From assembly GCA_003168315.1 (NCBI GenBank), contig PMSP01000397.1:1-15738 (forward strand): a stretch of 15,738 bases of DNA, written 5' to 3'. Every line of letters starts with the position of its first letter. Positions within the stretch are counted from its first letter, which is position 1. This stretch comes from Opitutaceae bacterium (GTDB lineage Bacteria > Verrucomicrobiota > Verrucomicrobiia > Opitutales > Opitutaceae). This document shows, one piece after another, positions 6,829 to 13,081 of this stretch. The translations under genes were made by a program, and so were the position numbers. The notes under the pieces are model-generated. The model worked only from the letters and a program-made list of their open reading frames with translations, was not told the origin of the DNA and made no database searches.

Positions 6829-7497
6829 ATGTCCCCTTCCCAGCCGTCACCGTTCGACTCCGTGGAGTCCGCCGTGGCCGACATCGCGGCCGGGCGCATG
6901 GTCATCGTGACCGACGACGAGAAGCGCGAGAACGAGGGGGACCTCATCATCGCCGCGTCCAAGGCTACAACCGAGGCGATCGGCATCATGATCCGCCACG
7001 GAAGCGGGATCGTCTGCGTCGCCACGACCGGCGAGGTGCTGGCGAAGCTCGGGCTGAGCCCGATGGTGGCCAACAACAGGGACCACCACCGGACGGATTT
7101 CGCGGTCAGCGTGGACGCGGCCCAGGGCGTCACGACCGGGATCAGCGCCGCCGACAGGACGCGGACCATCCGCATCGTCGGGGACGCCTACTCCGAGCCC
7201 GCCCAGCTGGCCCGCCCCGGCCACGTGTTTCCCCTGAGGGCGAGGCCGGGGGGGGTTCTCGAGCGTCCCGGCCACACCGAGGCCGCGGTCGACCTCGCCG
7301 TCCTGGCGGGCCTTCACCCGAGCGGCGTCCTCTGCGAGCTGATGAACGACGACGGCACCGTCGCAAGGATGGCGGACATCGTCGAATTCAAGCGCCGGTT
7401 CGGCCTGCGGATGATCTCGATCGCCGATTTGGTGAAGCACAGGGTGAATTCATGTTGCGGATTGCCGGCCCCCGGTTCTCCTCTCGACTCTCCATGA
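6829..7497 (+). CDS. ribB: 3,4-dihydroxy-2-butanone 4-phosphate synthase
   Basis: Converts ribulose 5-phosphate to 3,4-dihydroxy-2-butanone 4-phosphate plus formate, supplying the four-carbon unit for riboflavin. The 222-residue protein has the acidic loop DDEKRENEGDL (R33, E34, E36, D38), IRHGSGIVC, TDFAVSVDA followed by GVTTGISAADR, RPGHVFPLRA, ERPGHTEAAVDL (R146, H149, T150) and GVLCELMNDDGT. All expected catalytic residues are visible. The length is that of a stand-alone RibB: the GTP cyclohydrolase II (RibA) domain that follows in RibBA fusions is absent. After ISIADLVKHR only a Pro/Ser-rich tail of about 17 residues remains. It is first in the rib-nusB-ftsY cluster; its TGA overlaps the ribH ATG. 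The ATG at 6829 is preferred, although no good Shine-Dalgarno sequence precedes it. Confidence 0.95.
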   Translation: MSPSQPSPFDSVESAVADIAAGRMVIVTDDEKRENEGDLIIAASKATTEAIGIMIRHGSGIVCVATTGEVLAKLGLSPMVANNRDHHRTDFAVSVDAAQGVTTGISAADRTRTIRIVGDAYSEPAQLARPGHVFPLRARPGGVLERPGHTEAAVDLAVLAGLHPSGVLCELMNDDGTVARMADIVEFKRRFGLRMISIADLVKHRVNSCCGLPAPGSPLDSP

Positions 7498-7967
7498 GTG
7501 GCGATTCACCGCTTCCCGAGGGCGTCGATGCCTCCAGCTTCAAGATAGCCATCGCGGCCGCCCGCTTCAACGAGCGGCTGGTGGGGCCGCTCCTGGCGCG
7601 CGTCCGCGCGCGGCTATCCAGGTCCGGAGTCAGGGAGCGCAACATCGAGGTCGTCCGGGTCCCGGGCTCGAACGAGCTCCCGGTGGCCGCCCGCCTGCTC
7701 GTCGACAGGAGGAAGCCGGACGCGGTCATCGCCCTCGGGGTCATCGTCCGCGGCGGCACGATCCACTTCGAGCTGATAGCCACGGCCGCCACCAGCGGGC
7801 TCATGGACGTCGCCCTGTCCTCCCGCGTCCCCGTGATCAACGGGGTCATCGTCGCCGAGAACGCGGCCCAGGCGAGGGCCCGGTGCACGGGGAAGATCGA
7901 CCGCGGCGCGGAGTTCGCGGACGCGGCGGTCTCCATGGCGGCCCTGCGCAGGCGCCTTTCCAGATGA
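7494..7967 (+). CDS. ribH: 6,7-dimethyl-8-ribityllumazine synthase
   Basis: Condenses 3,4-dihydroxy-2-butanone 4-phosphate, the product of the preceding gene, with the ribitylamino-pyrimidine to give lumazine, the direct riboflavin precursor. At 157 residues it has the normal length. Motifs are AARFNE (24-27 RFNE), VRVPGSNELPVAARLL (PGSNELP 57-63), ALGVIVRGGTIHFELIA with the likely catalytic H91, and PVINGVIVAENAAQARAR. The usual GVLT of the last motif reads GVIV here. Start choice: the ATG at 7494 overlaps the ribB TGA (ATGA) and leaves the usual short N-terminus. The same frame is open upstream with an ATG at 7452, which would overlap ribB by 46 nt and is less likely. The overlap suggests translational coupling. 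Confidence 0.95.
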   Translation: MSGDSPLPEGVDASSFKIAIAAARFNERLVGPLLARVRARLSRSGVRERNIEVVRVPGSNELPVAARLLVDRRKPDAVIALGVIVRGGTIHFELIATAATSGLMDVALSSRVPVINGVIVAENAAQARARCTGKIDRGAEFADAAVSMAALRRRLSR

Positions 7968-8410
7968 GCAAGGCCCAGTACGCTCAGAGGCACGACGGCC
8001 GGGTGGCGGCGCTCCAGTACCTCTATGCGTGGAGCATAAACCCGCCGGCCAGCCTGGTCGACGACCTGAGGATCTTCTACGAGGGGCAGGAGCAGCCCCG
8101 CGACCACTACGCGTTTGGCGAGGAGCTGATCGAGGGCGTGATCAAGAACCAGGCGGGGATCGACGCGCAGATCCGCGTTCTCGCCCAGAATTGGGAATTC
8201 GAGAGGATAGCGAAGATCGACCTGGCGATACTGAGGATCGCCATGTTCGAGATGCTCCACCGCAAGGACATCCCCCCGGTGGTCTCGATCAACGAGGCGA
8301 TCGACATCTCAAAGCAGTTCTCGAACGCCGACTCCAAGCGCTTCATAAACGGGATTCTCGACCGCCTGAAGGACCAGCTGGGCCGGGACGCGAGGAAAGC
8401 CTCCGAGTAG
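7964..8410 (+). CDS. nusB: Transcription antitermination factor NusB
   Basis: An all-helical RNA-binding factor that, with NusE (S10), binds boxA in rRNA leaders and supports processive antitermination. The 148-residue protein shows the family's N-terminal helix (RVAALQYLYAW) and the conserved C-terminal region: WEFERIAKIDLAILRIAMFEML, DIPPVVSINEAIDISKQF, and SKRFINGILDRL. The ATG at 7964 overlaps the ribH TGA in another ATGA. The order ribH-nusB is one of the most widespread bacterial gene pairs. ftsY follows after 13 nt. Confidence 0.95.
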   Translation: MSKAQYAQRHDGRVAALQYLYAWSINPPASLVDDLRIFYEGQEQPRDHYAFGEELIEGVIKNQAGIDAQIRVLAQNWEFERIAKIDLAILRIAMFEMLHRKDIPPVVSINEAIDISKQFSNADSKRFINGILDRLKDQLGRDARKASE

Positions 8411-8423
8411 CTCCGCCGGGAAC

Positions 8424-9383
8424 GTGCTATCGCTCCTAAAGAAGTTCAGGGAGGGCCTGGCCAAGACGGTCTCCGCCATCACGGCGAAGACCCACGGGCT
8501 GTTCGGCGGCCGACGGATCGACGCCTCGTCCCTGGAGACGCTCGAGGAGGCGCTCTTCGCCGCGGATTTCGGCGTCGAGACGACGGCCGAGATCCTCGGA
8601 GAGATAGAGACTGCGGTCCGCAGGGACAGGGAACTGGAGGGGCGCCGGGCGGCGGAGATCGGCGCCGAGGTCCTCAGGCGGGCGCTGGCGGGTTCCGAGG
8701 GAAGCGTCCCAAGGGCGGCTGCGCCGCCCACCGTCATCGTCCTGATCGGGGTGAACGGCTCCGGAAAGACGACGACGGCGGCGAAGCTCGCCTGGCGCCT
8801 GAAGCAGGAGGGGGGGACCGTCCTCCTCGCCGCGTGCGACACCTTCCGGGCGGCCGCCATAGACCAGCTCAGGTCCTGGGCGACCCGGCTCGACCTGGAG
8901 CTCGTCTCCAACAAGCCGGGGTCCGACCCGGCGGCGGTCGCGTTCGACGCGGTCCAGGCGGCGAGGAGCCGGGGCCGGGACTGGGTCATCATCGACACGG
9001 CCGGCCGCCTCCACACGAAGGACAACCTGATGGTCGAGCTCTCCAAGATCCGGCGCGTCGTCTCTAAGATCGACCCCTCGGCGCCCCACCACTCCTGGCT
9101 CGTCGTCGACGGCACCCTCGGGGGGAACTCGATCGAGCAGGCCAGGGCGTTCCACAAGAGCTTTGGGCTCACGGGTCTCATCGTGACGAAGCTCGACGGC
9201 ACGAGCCGCGGCGGGGCGATTGTCGCCATCTGGCGCGAGCTCAGGATCCCGATCATCTTTGTCGGGCTGGGCGAGCAGCCCGAGGACCTGCAGCCCTTCA
9301 GCGCCGAGAACTACGCCGCGGCTGTGTTCGGCCTCGACGGCGCCGGCTCAAGGGCTACCTCCGCGCCAGCTCGCGGCGCCTGA
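8424..9383 (+). CDS. ftsY: Signal recognition particle receptor FtsY
   Basis: SRP receptor GTPase that docks SRP-ribosome complexes at the cytoplasmic membrane. The 319-residue protein is a compact NG form without the long acidic A domain of enterobacterial FtsY. Its N-terminal LSLLKKFREGLAKTVSAI is the amphipathic membrane-targeting helix. GTPase motifs are G1 GVNGSGKTTT (109-118, K115), the insertion-box motif DTFRAAAIDQL, G3 DTAGRLHT (D191), G4 TKLDGTSRGG (255-264) and G5 GLGEQPEDLQPF. GTG 8424 was chosen because it places the amphipathic helix at residue 2 and lies 13 nt after nusB. The end carries an extra Ala/Ser/Gly tail of about 15 residues, and the last 29 nt overlap the 3' end of the convergent permease gene. 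Confidence 0.95.
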   Translation: MLSLLKKFREGLAKTVSAITAKTHGLFGGRRIDASSLETLEEALFAADFGVETTAEILGEIETAVRRDRELEGRRAAEIGAEVLRRALAGSEGSVPRAAAPPTVIVLIGVNGSGKTTTAAKLAWRLKQEGGTVLLAACDTFRAAAIDQLRSWATRLDLELVSNKPGSDPAAVAFDAVQAARSRGRDWVIIDTAGRLHTKDNLMVELSKIRRVVSKIDPSAPHHSWLVVDGTLGGNSIEQARAFHKSFGLTGLIVTKLDGTSRGGAIVAIWRELRIPIIFVGLGEQPEDLQPFSAENYAAAVFGLDGAGSRATSAPARGA

Positions 9384-10053
9384 GGAGCGTCGCCACCAGG
9401 ATCAGGACGAAGGAGAGCGCGAGGAGGAGCGCGGCGAACGCATGCGCCGTCGGGTAGTTCATGCTCTGGACCTCGTCGTAGAGGGCGATGCTCGCCACCT
9501 TCGTGACGCCGGGTATCGAGCCCCCGATCATGAGGACGACCCCGAATTCCCCGAGCGTGTGCGCGAACCCGAGGGTCAGGCCCGCGGCGATCCCGCGGGA
9601 GGCAAGGGGAAGGTGGACCCGGGTCCAGACATGCCACGGCGGCGCGCCATGGGCCGCGCAGGCGTCCAGCTGCTCCTGCGGCACGGCCCGCAGCGCGGCC
9701 TGGAAGGGCTGCACGGCGAAGGGGAGCGAATAGACTACCGACCCGATGACGAGGCCGGCGAACGTGAAGGCCAGCGAGTGCCCGGTCACCGCGACCCACC
9801 AGCTGCCGGGCGGATGGCCCGGCGAAAAGCCGATCAGCAGGTAGAAGCCGATCACGGTCGGCGGCAGGACAAGGGGAAGCGCGACCAGGGTCTCGACTAT
9901 CGGGGCAATGCGCCAGCGGGAGGTGTTCAGCCAGTGCGCCAGCGGCAGCCCGAGGACGGCGAGGATCACCGTCGTGACGCCCGCCAGCTCGAATGTGAGG
10001 CCGAGCGACTGCCAGAGGGGGGCGGACAGGCCCAGGAATGCAGGAGGGTTCAT
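9355..10053 (-). CDS. modB: Molybdate ABC transporter permease, ModB-type
   Basis: Inner-membrane channel subunit of a molybdate-type ABC importer. The 232-residue protein has about five to six membrane segments (roughly 17-41, 55-75, 93-113, 153-175 and 200-225). ModB-like sequence is clear in LPLVLPPTVIGFYLLIGF, in the EAA loop (LDACAAHGAP...VHLPLA, residues 129-151, which docks the ATPase), and in HTLGEFGVVLMIGGSIPG with TKVASIALYDEV. ATG 10053 overlaps the TGA of the WD40 gene by ATGA, so it is probably the last gene of that operon. No modA (binding protein) or modC (ATPase) lies in the window, so partners must be encoded elsewhere. Related tungstate permeases cannot be excluded. Its 3' end overlaps ftsY by 29 nt. 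Confidence 0.88.
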   Translation of the reverse strand: MNPPAFLGLSAPLWQSLGLTFELAGVTTVILAVLGLPLAHWLNTSRWRIAPIVETLVALPLVLPPTVIGFYLLIGFSPGHPPGSWWVAVTGHSLAFTFAGLVIGSVVYSLPFAVQPFQAALRAVPQEQLDACAAHGAPPWHVWTRVHLPLASRGIAAGLTLGFAHTLGEFGVVLMIGGSIPGVTKVASIALYDEVQSMNYPTAHAFAALLLALSFVLILVATLLRRRELARR

Positions 10054-11060
10054 GGGTCGCAGCGTAGCACGTACACGAATCCCTTCTCGGAGCCAATCGC
10101 GAGGAGCCGGTCGTCCGGGGACCAGGCGAGCCGGGTCGCGGCCGCCGGCATCCCCACGGTGGCGCGCATGGGCTGCCTGCGCTCCGGGCTCCAGAGCTTG
10201 ACGACCCCGTCCTCCGACGCCGTCGCGAGCAGGCTGTGGACCCGCTGGAACCCGACGCCGCAGACCGGCGCCACGTGCGCCAGCATGACCGGCTCGCGGC
10301 CCTCGGGCCCGTCGCCCGAGCAGTCCCAGATGCACGCCTCGGCGCCCCCGCTCGTGGCAAGCCAGCGGCTGGACGGGTCGAACGAGAGGTGGCGGACCTT
10401 GGTCTGGTAGCCGCTCATCTGGAGTTCCACGTCCCTTTCCGGCATCCAGAGATGGACGCTCGGGTCCTGGTTCCCGGAGACGAGCCACCTTGCGTCGGGC
10501 GACCAGGCAAGGGCATGGATCCCGTTGCCATAGGGGTATTCCTTCTGCGCACCGCCGTCGTCCCCGTCCCAGAGGCACACGCCCCCGAAGTAGGCCACCG
10601 CGGCGCATCCTCCCTGGGGATGCCAGGCGAGAGCGGTGATGGTCTTCGGGGCGTCCCTGAACTCAAGGCGCACCGTCGCGTCGGGATTCAGGTAGGCGAG
10701 CTTCCGGCCGGCCCCGGCCGCGAGGGTCGGGGCGCCCCCGCCGGGACGCCACGCGAGGTGCTCCACCCAGGATCGCCCAAGGGACGCGGAGGCGACGTGC
10801 TGGCCGGCGGCGGCGTCCCAGATCTTGACCGCCCCGTCCTGGCCGCCGGTCGCGAGGACGGAGCCGCCGGGCCCCCACGCCACCGCGTTTGTACCGCCCT
10901 CGTGGCCCGGGAGCTCGTGGCGCCTCGCGCCGTCCCCGGAGGAGAAAAGGGTCACGGGCCCTGAGGCGGAAGCCGCCGCGAGGATCGACCCGTCGGGGGA
11001 CCACGCCAGGTCGATCACGTAGTCGTCCAGCTGGCCGGCCCAGTGCTTCGTCAGCTGCAT
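10050..11060 (-). CDS. WD40-repeat beta-propeller protein
   Basis: A 336-residue cytoplasmic protein (no signal peptide) made entirely of WD40 repeats. About eight units can be read by their [LVA]-[AS]-[WF]-x-P core and terminal [IL]-W or equivalent: IDLAWSPDG, NAVAWGPGG (ending VKIWDA), EHLAWRPGG, TALAWHPQG (CLWDG), HALAWSPDA (HLWMP), RHLSFDPSS (CIWDC), CGVGF (VKLWSP) and TRLAWSPDD. This is enough for a closed seven- or eight-bladed propeller, which usually acts as a protein-interaction platform. ATG 11060 lies 8 nt after the cobW-like stop. A GTG at 11084 would add 8 residues and overlap that gene by 16 nt. The stop overlaps the modB ATG. Co-expression with a metallochaperone GTPase and a permease suggests a scaffold in metal or cofactor handling; this is inference. 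Confidence 0.85.
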   Translation of the reverse strand: MQLTKHWAGQLDDYVIDLAWSPDGSILAAASASGPVTLFSSGDGARRHELPGHEGGTNAVAWGPGGSVLATGGQDGAVKIWDAAAGQHVASASLGRSWVEHLAWRPGGGAPTLAAGAGRKLAYLNPDATVRLEFRDAPKTITALAWHPQGGCAAVAYFGGVCLWDGDDGGAQKEYPYGNGIHALAWSPDARWLVSGNQDPSVHLWMPERDVELQMSGYQTKVRHLSFDPSSRWLATSGGAEACIWDCSGDGPEGREPVMLAHVAPVCGVGFQRVHSLLATASEDGVVKLWSPERRQPMRATVGMPAAATRLAWSPDDRLLAIGSEKGFVYVLRCDP

Positions 11061-11068
11061 GGGCCGTT

Positions 11069-12469
11069 CTACGCCGAAAGGCACCCCCTGAATGCCTCGT
11101 TCAGCGCGGCCCGGTCCAGGTTCCTGCCGATGAAGACCAGGGTGTTCATGCGCGGCTCCGTCCCCCAGTCGCGGTCAAACTTCGCGTCGAAGAGCATGTG
11201 GATTCCCTGGAACACGAGGCGCCTTGCGGCGCCCTTGACGCTGAGGACGCCCTTCATCCGGTAGATGTCGTTGCCCTTCGTGCGCAGGAGTCCGCTTATC
11301 CAGTCGTTCAGGAGCTTGCCGTCCAGCTCGCCGGCCTGCTGGATCCCCACCGAGGACACGCCCTCGCTGTGCCCGTGGGCGGCGTGGAAATCGGCCTGCC
11401 ACGACGGCCTGACCGTGTCGCCGCCGGAAAGGATGTGGAGCGGCTCCTCGCCGCAGCCCTCGAACACGAGGAAGTGGCCGGGCTCGGTGACCTCCAGCTT
11501 GAAGCTGCCGCTTCCGCCGCTGAGGTGGAGCCGGTTGAGCGCCGCGCCCGGGATGATCCTCCCCCCGCCCTCCAGTCGGTTCTCCCGGTCGGAGAATACG
11601 GGCACCGCCGAGTCGCGCACCGCGGCGATCGCCGCCTCGTCGAGCGACGGGACGGGCATCACGACGACATCGAGCTCGTTCTCGTTGCCGTGATGGTGGT
11701 GGTGGTGCCCGTCGGCGTGACCGTGGTCGTGATCGTGGGCCTCGCCGTCCCCGTGGCCGATCACGAGGTCATGGGTCCCGGCGGGCAGCCGATAGGCCCC
11801 CGCCCATTCAAAGGGGTACTCGGGCTCCAGGAACTTCGGGTCGATCTCGGTGGCCCTGCCGAGGCTGAACCCGCCGACGTCCAGGACCCTGTCGAGGGGC
11901 ACGTCGCAGTTGAGCGTCCGTTGGAGGGTGGCGACCGCGTTTATCCCGCGGATCCGCGACTCCAGGGCGTCCAGCTCCGCCCCCGCCACGAGGTCCGTCT
12001 TGTTGAGGAGTATAACGTCGGCGAAGGCCAGCTGCTTCACCGACTCGTCCCCGGAATCAAGGTGGGACGCCACGTGCTTCGCGTCGACGACCGTCACGAT
12101 GGCGTCGAGCCGGAAGTTGCGGCGCATCTCGTCATCGGTGAAGAAGGTCTGCGCAACCGGCGCAGGGTTCGCGAGGCCGGTCGTCTCGATCAGGATGCCG
12201 TCCAGCCGGTCCTTGCGCTTGAGAAGCCTTCCCAGGATCCGGATGAGGTCGCCACGCACGGAGCAGCAGATGCAGCCGTTGTTCATCTCGAAGAGCTCCT
12301 CCTCGCTCTGGATCACGAGCTGGTTGTCGACTCCGACCTCCCCGAACTCGTTCTCGATCACGGCCAGCTTGCGGCCGTGGCGCTCGGAGAGGATCCGGTT
12401 GAGGAGCGTGGTCTTTCCCGAGCCGAGGAAGCCGGTGAGGACGGTGACAGGTATGGGGTTCGTATCCAT
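11069..12469 (-). CDS. COG0523/CobW-family metallochaperone GTPase
   Basis: A 466-residue G3E-family GTPase. Motifs are Walker A GFLGSGKTT (13-21, K19), the metal-binding CxCC motif GCICCSVRGDL (C66, C68, C69), ETTGLANP, and the G4 motif NKTDLV. A His-rich loop at 245-260 (HDHDHGHADG plus six His) follows the GTPase domain. Residues about 265-370 form an additional beta-rich region (FKLEVTEPGHFLVFEG) not found in minimal CobW proteins. The CobW C-terminal domain ends the protein (WISGLLRTKGNDIYRMKGVLSV, RRLVFQGIHMLF). Family members deliver Zn(II), Co(II) or similar metals to client enzymes; the histidines and CxCC suggest zinc or a like metal. The substrate is not determined. It is first gene of a minus-strand operon with the WD40 and modB genes. 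No recognisable AT-rich Zur box lies upstream. Confidence 0.92.
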   Translation of the reverse strand: MDTNPIPVTVLTGFLGSGKTTLLNRILSERHGRKLAVIENEFGEVGVDNQLVIQSEEELFEMNNGCICCSVRGDLIRILGRLLKRKDRLDGILIETTGLANPAPVAQTFFTDDEMRRNFRLDAIVTVVDAKHVASHLDSGDESVKQLAFADVILLNKTDLVAGAELDALESRIRGINAVATLQRTLNCDVPLDRVLDVGGFSLGRATEIDPKFLEPEYPFEWAGAYRLPAGTHDLVIGHGDGEAHDHDHGHADGHHHHHHGNENELDVVVMPVPSLDEAAIAAVRDSAVPVFSDRENRLEGGGRIIPGAALNRLHLSGGSGSFKLEVTEPGHFLVFEGCGEEPLHILSGGDTVRPSWQADFHAAHGHSEGVSSVGIQQAGELDGKLLNDWISGLLRTKGNDIYRMKGVLSVKGAARRLVFQGIHMLFDAKFDRDWGTEPRMNTLVFIGRNLDRAALNEAFRGCLSA

Positions 12470-12493
12470 GCGGATGGGTCGGTAGCCGTCCAG

Positions 12494-12522
12494 AAATGAA
12501 CGGCAATGCGACGCGCCGTCAA
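12494..12522 (-). promoter_or_regulatory. Weak promoter candidate for the cobW-WD40-modB operon
   Basis: On the minus strand, TTGACG (12517-12522, 5/6 match to TTGACA) is followed after 17 nt by TCATTT (12494-12499), a poor -10 (2/6). The predicted start would lie about 20 nt before the ATG at 12469. Only the -35 is persuasive. The gap of 69 nt to the upstream same-strand gene leaves read-through from the DUF1800 operon possible. Confidence 0.2.
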
Positions 12523-12538
12523 CCGGCGACAGCTGGCC

Positions 12539-13069
12539 CTAGGGGGTCAGGACCTGGTCGTCGGCGGTCCAGAGCTTCCGGTCCGGGCCCGCCGAGCGGA
12601 TCTCCATCTTCTCCCCGGAAAGCTGGTGGAAGAAGTACGGCGTCCCCCACCGGTCGCAGAGCTCGCCCCTTGCGTTCACCGCGGGGTTGCCGGCAGGGAT
12701 GAACGCGAACCCGAGCCTGTTGCGGCCGAGGAGGGCCGCGGTTATCTCGGCATTCTCCCCCACGGGGTTGCCGCTGCGCACGGCCCCGCGGTAGGCGATG
12801 AAGATCTCGTTTATCAGCCGCAGGTCGGAATGCACGTCCGTCCCCGCCGAATTGAGGTCGTCCGCAAGGAGGGAGCGGCCCTCGGCGGGTCCGCCGCCAG
12901 CCGCGGCGCCCGGGTGGGGCGCGGCCTGGGCCTCCAGCGCGCGGGCCTGGAGGGCGGGAAAGGCGCGGCCCAGCGGGCCGATCCTCGGGCGAAAGACAAG
13001 GAGGAGGAGGACGAACCCGGCCAGCAGGGCGGCCCCGAAGAGCCCCATGCGGATGCGTTGCGGTCCCAT
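12539..13069 (-). CDS. Membrane-anchored protein with pseudopilin-like C-terminus
   Basis: A 176-residue protein. A short basic start (MGPQRIR) precedes a transmembrane anchor (about residues 8-27), followed by an Ala/Gly/Pro-rich linker (about 43-65) and a folded C-terminal domain. Its end, DRWGTPYFF (139-147) and then RSAGPDRKLWTADDQVL (158-174), matches the D-x-WG-x-PY and SAGPD...TADD pattern of major type II secretion pseudopilins (GspG-like), where the acidic loop binds calcium. The prepilin peptidase site (G then F-T-x-x-E) is not present at the N-terminus, so it is not a normal pseudopilin. It starts 12 nt after the DUF1501 gene and is probably the third gene of that operon. A helper of the two exported neighbours is a guess. 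Confidence 0.78.
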   Translation of the reverse strand: MGPQRIRMGLFGAALLAGFVLLLLVFRPRIGPLGRAFPALQARALEAQAAPHPGAAAGGGPAEGRSLLADDLNSAGTDVHSDLRLINEIFIAYRGAVRSGNPVGENAEITAALLGRNRLGFAFIPAGNPAVNARGELCDRWGTPYFFHQLSGEKMEIRSAGPDRKLWTADDQVLTP

Positions 13070-13081
13070 GTCCGGCTGCGG

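Noticed and set aside
10889..12499. Plus-strand open frame (536 codons) opposite the CobW-like GTPase
   Set aside because: The minus strand carries all G3E GTPase motifs; the plus translation is low-complexity and motif-free.
12487..12533. Small inverted repeats (GCCGT/ACGGC and CGCCG/CGGCG) before the cobW-like gene, considered as a terminator or Zur operator
   Set aside because: Stems are 5 bp only, with no T-run, and the region lacks the AT-rich palindrome of known Zur boxes.
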